The notes beneath the pieces were generated by a model that saw only the letters and a list, made by a program, of their open reading frames with translations, made no database searches and was not told the DNA's origin. A stretch of DNA of 35,399 nucleotides. Origin: K189A clade bacterium. Its GTDB lineage: Bacteria > Pseudomonadota > Gammaproteobacteria > Pseudomonadales > Azotimanducaceae. The stretch is from the NCBI GenBank assembly GCA_018607725.1, contig JABBAY010000248.1, forward strand, positions 1 to 35,399, given 5' to 3'. Shown in pieces: positions 16,138 through 24,968 of the stretch. The translations under genes were made by a program, and so were the position numbers. Position 1 is the first letter of the stretch, and the number at the start of each line of letters is the position of its first letter.

Positions 16138-17352
16138 ATGTTGAAATATATAAGTGGCGTGGTGATTCTTTGCCTGACTATTTACGTGGCACTGAGTTTT
16201 TTACCCGACGATAAAAAACCAGCTGATGAGCGTATCACCTTCGTCGGCTCCCTGTTCACGGGAGCTGAACAATATGAGTTTTTCAATCGCTTAAAAACAG
16301 TGTTTCCGACACGAACCATCAAGGCAGGACCAAGTCCTGACCGGTTCTCTGTCGGCAAGACGATGACATTGCCTGAGAGTTACGCCTATGCCGGCGAAAA
16401 TTATGAGGTGGCTCAATTTCTTGATGACACCCGGACAGTGGCGTTGCTGGTGATCCAGGATGGCGAAATTCGTTATGAAGACTACTGGTTGACCGGTGGT
16501 GTTGATGTGAATTGGATGTCCATGTCGGTGGCTAAGAGTTTTGTTTCGGCCCTTATTGGCATTGCGATCGACGAGCAGCTGATCACCGGGGTTGAAGCGC
16601 CGATTACCACCTACGTACCCGAGTTACTGGGCTCTGCTTACGCCGGAGTGCGTATCAAGGATGTGCTGCAGATGTCTTCTGGTGCGCGTTGGAACGAGGA
16701 CTACAGTGATCCGAACTCAGATATCATGCGCTATGGTGCAGTGATGGCAACGGGCAGTTCCTTTGATGATTTTACCGCGAGCCTTGAGCGCGAAAAGCCG
16801 CCGGGAACCTATAATTACTACAACTCCACCGACACTCAGGCGCTGGGTATGCTGCTGGCTCGAGCGACGGGTATGTCCATGTCAGAGTATGCGCAGATCA
16901 AGCTTTGGGGCCCGCTGGGCATGGAACATGATGCCTACTGGATCACCGACGATGCTGGCGTGGAAATGGCGGCTGGTGGTTTGCAGGTGACGGCCCGTGA
17001 TTATGCGAAACTCGGCCAGCTGTATCTTCAGCAGGGCAAGTGGCAGGGGCGACAGATTGTGCCCGAATCTTGGGTGCGAGACTCGTTGATCGCTGATGCG
17101 CCACACCTGTTGGCGACAGCCCATCCTGAATTTCCGGTATCTTATGGTTACCAGTGGTGGCTACCGGTCAGTGACGAAGGTGAGTTTTCGGCAATCGGAG
17201 TCTACAACCAATTTGTTTTCGTCAACCCGCAACGAAATGTGGTGATCGTCAAGCTGTCTGCCAACCCGAAGTATGGCCTGACAAATGATGAATCATCCTA
17301 TCGCGAATTGGAGAGCTTTGAGTTTTTTCGGTCGATTGTGGGCCAGCTTTAA
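16138..17352 (+). CDS. Serine hydrolase, beta-lactamase family, membrane-anchored
   Basis: The 404-residue product opens with an uncleaved-looking N-terminal hydrophobic anchor (about residues 4-22) and is probably periplasmic. The catalytic SxxK is SVAK (130-133), and the second motif is YNS (228-230) in YNYYNSTDTQALG. The third is represented by IGVYNQFVFVNP, where the usual HTG/KTG is replaced by a Gln-containing turn. Close relatives resemble 6-aminohexanoate-dimer hydrolase (NylB)-type and esterase-type proteins. The substrate is unknown. ATG 16138 is chosen because CGGAG precedes it by 7 bases and it starts the hydrophobic segment. Two tandem repeat arrays follow the stop. Confidence 0.9.
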   Translation: MLKYISGVVILCLTIYVALSFLPDDKKPADERITFVGSLFTGAEQYEFFNRLKTVFPTRTIKAGPSPDRFSVGKTMTLPESYAYAGENYEVAQFLDDTRTVALLVIQDGEIRYEDYWLTGGVDVNWMSMSVAKSFVSALIGIAIDEQLITGVEAPITTYVPELLGSAYAGVRIKDVLQMSSGARWNEDYSDPNSDIMRYGAVMATGSSFDDFTASLEREKPPGTYNYYNSTDTQALGMLLARATGMSMSEYAQIKLWGPLGMEHDAYWITDDAGVEMAAGGLQVTARDYAKLGQLYLQQGKWQGRQIVPESWVRDSLIADAPHLLATAHPEFPVSYGYQWWLPVSDEGEFSAIGVYNQFVFVNPQRNVVIVKLSANPKYGLTNDESSYRELESFEFFRSIVGQL

Positions 17353-17361
17353 TATAGCGAT

Positions 17362-17403
17362 GATTCACGATTCACGATTCACGATTCACGATTCACGATT
17401 CGC
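17362..17403. repeat. 7-bp tandem repeat (GATTCAC)
   Basis: Five exact copies of GATTCAC and a sixth GATTCGC start 10 bases after the hydrolase stop codon. An unrelated 13-bp array begins immediately afterwards. Confidence 0.92.
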
Positions 17404-17467
17404 ATAGGTGCAGTGGATAGGTGCAGTGGATAGGTGCAGTGGATAGGTGAAGTGGATAGATGCAGTG
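17404..17467. repeat. 13-bp tandem repeat (ATAGGTGCAGTGG)
   Basis: Three exact copies (17404, 17417, 17430), a one-base variant (17443) and a partial fifth copy run in tandem. A separate 15-bp duplication (GATAAAGCGCTCATG / GATAAAGCGCTAACG) lies at 17524-17553. No gene is visible between 17353 and 17581, which is almost all repeat-derived. Confidence 0.92.
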
Positions 17468-17581
17468 CGTCGCTGCAAAGGATCGTCAGCTAGTCGCTCA
17501 TAAACACAGCGCTAATAGATATAGATAAAGCGCTCATGGATAAAGCGCTAACGGATAGAGTAGTCATCAAGGGATGGAAAT

Positions 17582-18421
17582 ATGAGTCACCGACAAATCC
17601 TCATCGATTTGATCAAAGCACCCTCAGCGATGCCGGTTGAACAACTAGACATTACTGTTGGCACCATTAAGACCGCGTACCTGCAGGCAGGCAACGGCCC
17701 ACCGGTTATTTGTCTGCATGGCGCGGGCGCGGGCGCGGTGACATGGTATCCGTCGCTGGGATCCTTGGCAGAAAAATATCGGGTAATTGCTCCGGATATC
17801 ATCGGCTACGGTGAATCTGATAAGCCTGATGGGGCTTATGACAGACCATTTTTTGCCGCTTGGCTGCGCGACTTTATGCAGGCGTTGGGTATAGCAAGAG
17901 CACACATCGTGGGCTTGTCTCAGGGCGGTGCCATCGCGCTGCAGCTGGCACTGGAAAATCCAGAGTTGGTAGACAAACTGGTGCTGGTTGACTCTGCTGC
18001 CTTGGGCGCGCAACCTTCGTTGTCGTCATTTATCTCCATGTTGTGGATGAACCTGTTGCCGTCGAATGCGGCAAGTCGATTTCAGTCGCGGTTCCTGCTC
18101 AATGATACGGCCAAGCGGGCGCCGGCCCACCGGCATTATTCCGTAGAGGTGCTGAAAAAACCGGGCGGTAAGCATGCATTTTCTCAGGGTAAGGGTGCTG
18201 CGGTGGCGCCAATGGCTGAGCCAGAGCTGCAGCATATCGCCCATCAAACTCTGATTATATGGGGTGAGGATGACAAATTTTTTTCCATGAGTCATGGTCA
18301 AGCCGCAGCCGAGATGATGCCCAACGCCAGCTTTCAGTCTATTCGAGAAGCGGGACATTTGCCCCTCATGGATCAACCCGAAATATTTAATCAAGCCCTG
18401 CTGAAATTCCTGACAAGTTAA
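17582..18421 (+). CDS. Alpha/beta hydrolase, meta-cleavage-product-hydrolase-like
   Basis: This 279-residue alpha/beta hydrolase has the oxyanion motif LHGAGAGAVTWYP (45-57), DIIGYGESDKP (72-82), nucleophile elbow GLSQGG with Ser113, the Asp in IIWGEDDKFF (about 230) and His259 in AGHLPLMDQP. The HG(A)G.G..W pattern and overall length resemble C-C bond hydrolases of aromatic meta-cleavage routes and related esterases. No ring-cleavage dioxygenase is nearby, so the role is open. A GGATG site precedes the ATG. It is followed at 39 bases by the DUF1330 gene and probably heads a small operon. Confidence 0.9.
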   Translation: MSHRQILIDLIKAPSAMPVEQLDITVGTIKTAYLQAGNGPPVICLHGAGAGAVTWYPSLGSLAEKYRVIAPDIIGYGESDKPDGAYDRPFFAAWLRDFMQALGIARAHIVGLSQGGAIALQLALENPELVDKLVLVDSAALGAQPSLSSFISMLWMNLLPSNAASRFQSRFLLNDTAKRAPAHRHYSVEVLKKPGGKHAFSQGKGAAVAPMAEPELQHIAHQTLIIWGEDDKFFSMSHGQAAAEMMPNASFQSIREAGHLPLMDQPEIFNQALLKFLTS

Positions 18422-18460
18422 GGGTGTGGTGCGCAGAAAAATTAATGACGGAGACAGGTC

Positions 18461-18874
18461 ATGGCCGAATTACGCGAGTTACTCCACGCAGAATTGTTAG
18501 GTTCACTGCCAGACAAAGCGCCCATTGTTATGGTGAACTTGGTCCGCTTTCGCGAACATTCTTTAGCTGGCGACGGGTCGGGCTGGGACGCTTACAGTCG
18601 TTATAGTAAAGCCGACATGCCGTTGTTGCGTAAAGTCGGTGGCACGGTTTTGTGGGCCGGACGTGTGGCGGCGATGGCATTTGGCGTGGCGGACGCTGGC
18701 CGTTGGGACTGGATTGTGCTGGTGCAGTATCCCTCGAAAGCGGCGTTCCTGGAGATGATGACCTCTGCCGACTATGCTCGAATCAACACTGACCGCGAAA
18801 ATGGGGTGGAAGACCATGTGATTCTCGCTGCGGATGAGACCTACTCGAAGTTCGCGAAGCCTGACGTAGTGTAG
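18461..18874 (+). CDS. DUF1330-family protein
   Basis: This 137-residue protein has the dimeric alpha-beta barrel (ferredoxin-like) pattern of DUF1330: PIVMVNLVRFRE in the first strand, GWDAYSRYSKADMPLLRKVGGTVLWAG in the middle, then WDWIVLVQYPSKAAFLEMMTSADYARI. Members are small cytoplasmic proteins of unknown function, often near catabolic genes. A GGAGACAGG site lies just upstream. It sits between the alpha/beta hydrolase and the GFA-domain protein. Confidence 0.88.
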   Translation: MAELRELLHAELLGSLPDKAPIVMVNLVRFREHSLAGDGSGWDAYSRYSKADMPLLRKVGGTVLWAGRVAAMAFGVADAGRWDWIVLVQYPSKAAFLEMMTSADYARINTDRENGVEDHVILAADETYSKFAKPDVV

Positions 18875-18925
18875 ACTTTCGCGATCTAGATTCTTCATGA
18901 CATTGCATTGCTCGGAGTAAATCAA

Positions 18926-19315
18926 ATGATTCAAGGGTCCTGCCACTGCGGCATTGTCACCTGGTCTTTTGTCGGCCTGCCGGCGTCGGCGACTGCTTGT
19001 AACTGCACGGTTTGCAGGCGTTATGGCGCGCTCTGGGCTTATGATGATGAGAGTCAGGGTGTGGCAGTGGCTGGTCCGACAATCTCCTATATTCGCGATG
19101 AGTCGCTGGCTTTTCATTTCTGTGGGCAGTGTGGCTGTGTGGCTTATTGGCGGGCGATTCAGCCGGATGCAGAAGGCGGGCACCGTATTGCCGTCAATTT
19201 GAGACTGACTGAGCCTGAGCCGATCGCACACATTCCTATCCGCCATTTTGACGGGTTCGATCGGTTTTTAGATCTGCCGCAGGATGGCCGGTGCGTCACT
19301 GATTATTGGTTCTAA
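18926..19315 (+). CDS. GFA/CENP-V domain zinc protein
   Basis: The 129-residue product shows the GFA (glutathione-dependent formaldehyde-activating) zinc fold: SCHCG (C6, C8), CNCTVC (C25, C27, C30) and FCGQCGC (C66, C69, C71). Family members bind zinc and are proposed to handle thiol adducts, but most bacterial copies are uncharacterised. The ATG at 18926 follows a GGAG site by about 9 bases; the earlier in-frame start at 18908 is not needed for the fold. It is third in the alpha/beta hydrolase run, 51 bases after the DUF1330 gene. Confidence 0.9.
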   Translation: MIQGSCHCGIVTWSFVGLPASATACNCTVCRRYGALWAYDDESQGVAVAGPTISYIRDESLAFHFCGQCGCVAYWRAIQPDAEGGHRIAVNLRLTEPEPIAHIPIRHFDGFDRFLDLPQDGRCVTDYWF

Positions 19316-19505
19316 TGCGCAGTGCCAGTTACTGGTTCTAAACGATGCCTCATGTCGGTGTCGAGTTGCCAGTTTAAGGCCTGTCAGGCGCCGATAGTAA
19401 CAGCGCCAGTTAGCCCTGGGCTCGGGCGCCATGGTGACGCTTTGCTCTCAAGTTAAACTGTGGTTTACTTTTTACCTTTTCAAGCCTTAGGGCCAGGACC
19501 GTTGT

Positions 19506-20966
19506 ATGCGTAAACTTCTCAAGATGCTACTGGCCTTCGTCGCCCTGCTCATAGTGGTTGTGGTGGCCAGAACGATGCTCCATCAACCGGTCACCGAAGT
19601 GGCTGTGCAACCAATTGATGTAGCATTAGATGAAACGCTGATTGCCGGGCATTTATCTCAGGCGATTCAGATGCCAACGGTGTCTTTCGAGACCGCCAGC
19701 GAAGGCAATGTGCAGGTGTTTAACGCTTTCATTGACTGGGTCAAAGCAACCTATCCCGAAGTGAATCAGGTGATGACCCTGGAACAGTTGGAGTACACAC
19801 TACTGTACAAGTGGCAGGGCAGCAATCCGACCCTGCCACCCATCCTGCTCACGGGGCACTATGATGTGGTGCCGGTGATCCCCGGTACCGAAGACCTGTG
19901 GTTGCACCCACCCTTTGGCGGAGAAATTCACGATGGCGTGATCTGGGGGCGGGGCGCGCTAGACGATAAAAGCGCTGTGGTGGCGATGCTGGAAGCAGCG
20001 ACCTGGCTGATTCAACAAGACTTTGCGCCGGAGCGAACGGTGTATTTCAGCTTCGGCCATGACGAGGAACGAGGCGGTGGTGCCGGCGCCGCCGCGGTGA
20101 CAGAATACCTGGCCCGGGCAAAGGTGCAATTGGCCTGGAGCCTGGATGAAGGATCCTTTTTGTTCGATAAGATGTTGCCGGGCGTTGAGCGCTTAATGGC
20201 GGCGATTAACGTCGCCGAAAAAGGCAGCGTGACCCTCGCCGTTGTCGCCAAAGGGGTTGGTGGTCACTCGTCCATGCCGCCCCAGCAAACCGCTGTAGGG
20301 ATTCTGGCGGAGGCCATTACCAAACTTGAGAACCAGCCCGTGCCCGGTGGTCTGGAAGGCTTGAGTCTCGATATGTTTGATGTGATCAGTCGTGACATGC
20401 CCTTTGTGGCGCGCATGATGTTTGCCAATCGTTGGTTATTCGGCAATATCCTCGAAGAACAGCTAGCGCAGCAAACCTTTACCAATGCCATGTTACGCAC
20501 CACCACGGCGCCCACCATGTTAAGTGCGAGCATCAAGGCGAATGTGCTGCCGATCGAGGCCACGGCCATCGTCAATTTTCGAGTCCATCCGCGAGACAGT
20601 GTGCAGGGGGTGGTGGATTATGTCACAGGGCTCGTCGGTAATGAGAATGTTTCGGTGAGTATCATCGGTCGTGGTGGTCGTGGCGCATCAGCGGTGTCAG
20701 ATAAAGACTCCGCCGGCTTTAAACTCATCGGTCAAGCGGTTCAGGAAGTCTACGGGGACGTGTTGATTGTGCCGGGACTGATGATCGCGGCATCTGACAG
20801 CGTTCACTATAGTCAGGTTGCCGATAATTCATTTCGGTTTAATCCTATGGTCGTGACCAGCAGCGATCTCACTGGGTTTCATGGGACTAACGAAAAAATC
20901 TCAGTAGCTAACCTGCTGCAGGGCACCCGAACCTATGTTCAGGTGTTGCGTCACGGCACTCGCTAA
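19506..20966 (+). CDS. M20 family metallopeptidase (carboxypeptidase S/PM20D1-like)
   Basis: The 486-residue product has an N-terminal membrane anchor (about 7-21) and an M20 dizinc catalytic domain. TGHYDVVPV holds H118 and D120, GRGALDDK holds the bridging Asp153, and GHDEERGG holds the catalytic Glu187 and a ligand Glu188. The lid/dimerisation domain starts near GVGGHSSMPP. Length and motifs fit the carboxypeptidase S/PM20D1 branch, which cleaves or forms N-acyl amino acids and dipeptides. It is probably periplasm-facing. It converges with the SDR gene, the two stop codons being only seven bases apart. Confidence 0.92.
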   Translation: MRKLLKMLLAFVALLIVVVVARTMLHQPVTEVAVQPIDVALDETLIAGHLSQAIQMPTVSFETASEGNVQVFNAFIDWVKATYPEVNQVMTLEQLEYTLLYKWQGSNPTLPPILLTGHYDVVPVIPGTEDLWLHPPFGGEIHDGVIWGRGALDDKSAVVAMLEAATWLIQQDFAPERTVYFSFGHDEERGGGAGAAAVTEYLARAKVQLAWSLDEGSFLFDKMLPGVERLMAAINVAEKGSVTLAVVAKGVGGHSSMPPQQTAVGILAEAITKLENQPVPGGLEGLSLDMFDVISRDMPFVARMMFANRWLFGNILEEQLAQQTFTNAMLRTTTAPTMLSASIKANVLPIEATAIVNFRVHPRDSVQGVVDYVTGLVGNENVSVSIIGRGGRGASAVSDKDSAGFKLIGQAVQEVYGDVLIVPGLMIAASDSVHYSQVADNSFRFNPMVVTSSDLTGFHGTNEKISVANLLQGTRTYVQVLRHGTR

Positions 20967-20973
20967 CAGCGAT

Positions 20974-21735
20974 TTACAGGGACTTGCGTCGCAAGCGGCG
21001 CATACCCCCTAACCAGCGATCAATGTCGTCGCCCTTGCGGCGCACATAGTCCTCGACTTCAGGATGAGGCAACACATAGAACCGTTCTTCACGCAGGGTC
21101 TGTAACACGGTCTGTGCAAGTTGCTCAGGTTCGATGATGCCGTCTGTTTGACCATCACCCAGACTTCTGGGGGCCATGGCCGTGTTGACGCCCTGAGGGC
21201 AAAGCACTGACACTCTAATGCCATCATCGCCGTGAGTAATGGCCAGGAACTCGGCGAATTTTACCGCGGCGGCTTTGGTGACAGTGTACGGGCCAGAGCC
21301 CATGGCTGCTAACAGGCCCGCGGCTGAGGCAGTATTGAGCAGATAGCCGTCGCCGCGTTCGATCATGGATGGCAACACGGCACGAGCCGCGTAGATGTGT
21401 GACATGACATGCAGGTCCCACTGGGCTTGCCAGACATCGTTAGGTGCATCGGTCAAGACCCCAGAGCCACCGGCGCCAGCATTGGAACAAAACACGTCAA
21501 TCCGGCCCTGGCTCGCCAGGGTGCGATCCACCAGGTCGATGATTTGTGCTTCGTTGGTGACATCGCACACTTCACCAATACAGCCAATTTCTGCGGCTGC
21601 CGCCTTCACTGCAGTCTCGTTTAGATCCACCAGAACGATGGATGTTGCCCCTTCGGCGAGAAACGCCCTGGCCATTGCCTTGCCGATACCACCGCTACCG
21701 CCGGTGATGACGACGACCTTATCTTGCATTTCCAT
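20974..21735 (-). CDS. Short-chain dehydrogenase/reductase
   Basis: This 253-residue classical SDR has the cofactor motif TGGSGGIG (11-18), the NAG motif (85-87), and the catalytic set Ser137, Tyr150 and Lys154 (YTVTK). VDLN after strand two suggests NAD(H) preference. The C-terminus ends in a basic tail. It oxidises an alcohol or reduces a ketone in the cytoplasm; the substrate is unknown. AGGAAT lies before the ATG. It follows the amidohydrolase gene by 86 bases on the same strand and may be co-transcribed with it. Confidence 0.92.
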   Translation of the reverse strand: MEMQDKVVVITGGSGGIGKAMARAFLAEGATSIVLVDLNETAVKAAAAEIGCIGEVCDVTNEAQIIDLVDRTLASQGRIDVFCSNAGAGGSGVLTDAPNDVWQAQWDLHVMSHIYAARAVLPSMIERGDGYLLNTASAAGLLAAMGSGPYTVTKAAAVKFAEFLAITHGDDGIRVSVLCPQGVNTAMAPRSLGDGQTDGIIEPEQLAQTVLQTLREERFYVLPHPEVEDYVRRKGDDIDRWLGGMRRLRRKSL

Positions 21736-21821
21736 GGTTTGATTCCTATTGTCAAAAGTAAGGAGAAGCTATCTGCGAACGGCATTGGAGTCGCAGGAGT
21801 TTCATTGGTCAATGACGTGTC

Positions 21822-22841
21822 TCAGAGTTTGTACACGCGCGTCGCCGTGCCACTGAATAACGCTTGTTTATCTGTTTCCGAAAAGTCAGCGGTGAGTTTC
21901 TTCATCGCGTTCCAGTAGACCTGATAGGACAAAGACAGCTTGTCGACGGGGAAGTTGCTCTCGAACATGCAACGCGCCGGGCCAAAACAGTCGATGGCGT
22001 AAAGATAATAGTCTCGCTGGGCCGCCACCACTTCATCTGAAGTTGGCGGTGTTGCGCCCTGTTCCCAGTCATAGCCATTGCAGGGCATGGCCAGTCCGCC
22101 AATTTTTGCCACGACATTGTCGCAGCGAGAAATGGCGAGGATATCTTTCTTCCATTGATCGAACACCTCATCATGCTTGTCAGCAAAGGGGCCGACTCGT
22201 ACTGGGGAACCGAAATGGTCGAGAACCATCACGGTATTCGGGCTGGCCTGGGCCAGTGCCAGATAGTCTTCGTTTTGGAAGTGGTAGTGCCAGGTATCAT
22301 AGGTCAAGCCCAGTTCGCCGAGTAAGGCAACGCCGCGGCGAAACGCAGGTTGCCGATACAAGTCTGGGAAAGGCGTGGCATTCAGCCAGCCGGTGACTTG
22401 CTCAGCATCATGGGCGCCGCCGTGGCGAATACCGCGAAACAAGCCTTGACTCGCGGCTGCATGGGCGTCCAAGACTTCTCGAATTAGTCCTAGGTCCTGG
22501 GTCAGATCAGTGTGGGCCACTAGCGCGGCGATCTCGGCTTTATCCTGGCCGCGGCTGGCCAAGGCGGCGGCGGTGACAAATTCGGTTTCGCCGACGGGAT
22601 ACAGATGGGCGGGGCCCGTGGTGTGATACTCAGTACCACACTCCATAAACACGGTCTGTTTGATGTTGTGGCCTGACTCGGTGTCGTCCCACAGATCTTC
22701 AAGTAGAAACGGCGGTAACATACCGCCAGCGACGCTACGCCACATATGATGATGAGGGTCGACGATCTCACGCTCGGGATCGACTATGGGTTCAATAACC
22801 TGGTTGAGCCAAGCTTTCTGTTCTGCCGTGGTGAGTGCCAT
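21822..22841 (-). CDS. TIM-barrel amidohydrolase (Amidohydro_2 family)
   Basis: The 339-residue product belongs to the amidohydrolase-related (2-pyrone-4,6-dicarboxylate lactonase-like/aminocarboxymuconate decarboxylase-like) superfamily. It shows IVDPHHHMW at the N-terminus (His 30-32), FRGIRHGG, VMVLDHFGSP, NVVAKIGGLAMP, and CMFESNFPVDK with the conserved late acidic residue. These enzymes are cytoplasmic and cleave lactones or decarboxylate acids, so a lactonase role is plausible. AGGGAT lies before the ATG. A 12-bp tandem repeat occupies the gap upstream. Confidence 0.88.
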   Translation of the reverse strand: MALTTAEQKAWLNQVIEPIVDPEREIVDPHHHMWRSVAGGMLPPFLLEDLWDDTESGHNIKQTVFMECGTEYHTTGPAHLYPVGETEFVTAAALASRGQDKAEIAALVAHTDLTQDLGLIREVLDAHAAASQGLFRGIRHGGAHDAEQVTGWLNATPFPDLYRQPAFRRGVALLGELGLTYDTWHYHFQNEDYLALAQASPNTVMVLDHFGSPVRVGPFADKHDEVFDQWKKDILAISRCDNVVAKIGGLAMPCNGYDWEQGATPPTSDEVVAAQRDYYLYAIDCFGPARCMFESNFPVDKLSLSYQVYWNAMKKLTADFSETDKQALFSGTATRVYKL

Positions 22842-22858
22842 AGGTATCCCTGTTTGTC

Positions 22859-22888
22859 GATACGAGTACTGATACGAGTACAGATACT
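22859..22888. repeat. 12-bp tandem repeat upstream of amidohydrolase gene
   Basis: GATACGAGTACT is followed by GATACGAGTACA and a partial GATACT. It lies between the dusC stop and the amidohydrolase start. Confidence 0.75.
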
Positions 22889-22904
22889 ACCGTGAAAACC
22901 CCGC

Positions 22905-23873
22905 TTAAGTCTCGCACTCTTCGCTGGCCTGTCTCAACAGTGCCTGCTCGAAGACAGTCGCGTCTTTCTCCTTTTTGATTTCATCAAACAAGCGTTCGGC
23001 CTGAGGGTAGTTCAGACGCAAATACGCGAGCCACTGTTTTACTCGATTGCCGAGGAATTTCTTAGGATACAGCGGTTTTGTGATCATGTAATAGTCCCAT
23101 ATGAGGCTCGACACTTGAGCCCAACTCATGGGGACATAATCTCTGTGCTCGGCGGCGGCCTTGATGGCCAAGGCGAGATCCGGCCGTGCCAGTATGCCGC
23201 GCCCCAACATGTAATCATCACACCCGGTTTGCTCGACACAGCGTTGCCAATCCTGGGGCGACCAAATCTCACCATTAGCGATGACTGGGATTTCCAGCGC
23301 CTCACGGATCTTGCCGATATATTCCCAATAGGCCGGTGGCTTGTAGCCGTCAGCCTTGGAGCGGGCGTGGACCGTGAGTTCAAAGGCGCCGGCGGCGGCG
23401 ACCGCCTGGGCATTCTCCATAAAGAGACTGCGGTCGTTAAAACCCAAGCGAATTTTTGCACTAACGGGAATTGAAAGGGGTACATTGCTGCGCACCGCAT
23501 CGACAATCGTATAGATCTGTTCGGGGTATTGCAGCAGGCAAGCGCCGCCATTGCTGTTATTCACCGTCTTGGTCGGACAGCCGAAGTTCAAATCGATGGC
23601 GATGGCACCCAATTCGGCGGCCTTACGGGCATTATCGGCCAAGGTTTGGGGACAACCTCCGAGCAATTGTAATTTGATTGGGATGCCACTGGCGGTAAGG
23701 CTGTTGTTCTCGAGTTCCGGGCAGTGTTTTCTGAAGGTGTGCGCGGGCAAAACCTGGCGATTGCTGACCCGTACAAATTCGGTGACACAGCCGTCCAGCC
23801 CGCCCAGGCGGGTGAGCAGAGCGCGCATGTGCAGATCGACGACGCCCTCCATTGGGGCTAATACTAGGCGCAT
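22905..23873 (-). CDS. dusC: tRNA-dihydrouridine synthase, DusC type
   Basis: This 322-residue FMN enzyme reduces uridine to dihydrouridine in tRNA. It opens with the conserved APMEGVVD segment, and the catalytic Cys is C99 in DLNFGCPTKTVNNSNGGACLL. VSAKIRLGFND, VHARSKADGYKPPAYW and IANGEIWS follow as in the Dus barrel, then a C-terminal helical tRNA-binding domain. The VNNSNGGACLL segment and YKPPAYW point to DusC (U16) rather than DusA or DusB, and the length agrees. It is a housekeeping gene among catabolic neighbours. The ribosome site is weak, and a 12-bp tandem repeat lies just upstream. Confidence 0.93.
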   Translation of the reverse strand: MRLVLAPMEGVVDLHMRALLTRLGGLDGCVTEFVRVSNRQVLPAHTFRKHCPELENNSLTASGIPIKLQLLGGCPQTLADNARKAAELGAIAIDLNFGCPTKTVNNSNGGACLLQYPEQIYTIVDAVRSNVPLSIPVSAKIRLGFNDRSLFMENAQAVAAAGAFELTVHARSKADGYKPPAYWEYIGKIREALEIPVIANGEIWSPQDWQRCVEQTGCDDYMLGRGILARPDLALAIKAAAEHRDYVPMSWAQVSSLIWDYYMITKPLYPKKFLGNRVKQWLAYLRLNYPQAERLFDEIKKEKDATVFEQALLRQASEECET

Positions 23874-23928
23874 AAGATTGATTGGACCGAGAAAGACCGG
23901 CGGCTATTGTACCTTGGTTTTTAAGCGA

Positions 23929-23964
23929 GTTGCTCAAACAGTTGCTCAAACAGTTGCTGAAATC
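23929..23964. repeat. 12-bp tandem repeat upstream of dusC
   Basis: GTTGCTCAAACA occurs twice exactly (23929, 23941), followed by GTTGCTGAAATC. It lies in the 117-base gap between the PhyH-type gene and dusC. Confidence 0.78.
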
Positions 23965-23990
23965 GTCCAACCGACGGTTTCAGCTGCCCC

Positions 23991-24830
23991 CTAAATGGGG
24001 TCCACGTGGCGCAGCCAGAGCCCGCCACCCCGGTGTGGGCGAGGGTCGTAAGATCGATGGCCGAGCAGTCGTTGAACCCGAGGCGACTGGAGGGCAAGGT
24101 CTGCATCAGTGTAATCGATGGGGCTGGATTCTTCTGGCGTGAGCCAGCCGAGGACGAAACTCAGATGCATGGCGCGCCGCCAATGATCGGTGGTCTGGTT
24201 AGCACCGCCGCCGTGAATGAGTTTGCCGGAATATATCAGGGCATCGCCCGCCTGCATTTCTGCCGGGTATGAAAGACTGGCATCGGCTTGTTGCCCATAA
24301 TCAGGCCAGAGGTGACTACCGGGAACCACGCGAGTGGCGCCTAGTACATCGGTAATATCATGCAGCGCGATCATCGCGCTTAAGGTTGCCTCGGGGGAGT
24401 CGGGCCAATTGGTCTCAGAGACATAGGGCCAATTACCACAATCCCGGTGCAGTACTTGGGCTTTAGACCCGGGCCCGATAAGCATGGCTTGGGCGGTGTT
24501 AACCCAGTAGGAGCCACAATGAGGTAGCAGTACTGCATCAGCCAGGGCGGCATAGATCGGATTGTCGAGCATTTGAAAATAGGCGGGTGAAATCTTACCA
24601 AGGCTGGAGAAGCGGATGGTGTTATTGCCGACAAACGCCTTTCCATCGTCACCCAGGCCTTGAGTCGCCGCGCCTGCCTGGAAATTACTGGCGGCGGCCG
24701 TGATGGCAGCGTCCATGGTCTGGATGACATGACGATCGAACATGCCTTTGATGATCAGGCCGCCATCTTCTCGAAGCGCCGTCAGTAGGGTGTTCAGCGG
24801 TGCGTTCGCAGAAATTTCTTGTATCGCCAT
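23991..24830 (-). CDS. Phytanoyl-CoA dioxygenase (PhyH)-family oxygenase
   Basis: The 279-residue product is an Fe(II)/2-oxoglutarate oxygenase of the PhyH family. The iron triad is visible as LHRD (H128, D130) and the distal His206 in GKLIHGGGAN. The strand ATRVVPGSHLWP is characteristic, and a downstream Arg in HWRRAMH would bind 2-oxoglutarate. It hydroxylates an unknown small molecule in the cytoplasm. ATG 24830 is chosen because GGAGG lies 8 bases upstream; the longer frame to 24938 adds 36 residues without family similarity. It is preceded on the same strand by the Cys-rich secreted protein gene, 138 bases away. Confidence 0.9.
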   Translation of the reverse strand: MAIQEISANAPLNTLLTALREDGGLIIKGMFDRHVIQTMDAAITAAASNFQAGAATQGLGDDGKAFVGNNTIRFSSLGKISPAYFQMLDNPIYAALADAVLLPHCGSYWVNTAQAMLIGPGSKAQVLHRDCGNWPYVSETNWPDSPEATLSAMIALHDITDVLGATRVVPGSHLWPDYGQQADASLSYPAEMQAGDALIYSGKLIHGGGANQTTDHWRRAMHLSFVLGWLTPEESSPIDYTDADLALQSPRVQRLLGHRSYDPRPHRGGGLWLRHVDPI

Positions 24831-24968
24831 GGAATTAACCTCCGAGCCTGTGGCGGCGCTGTCTTCTATGCGTTCAGTCGAGCCCAGAGCGTAACACGAT
24901 AGACTATCAGTTACGCAACATTGACCTTTGCCAGCCACTGCTGCGTATTTGCCACTTAGTCTGCAGTC

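Noticed and set aside
20012-20575. Minus-strand frames inside the M20 peptidase gene
   Set aside because: They are antisense to a clear peptidase and show low-complexity composition with no recognisable domain.
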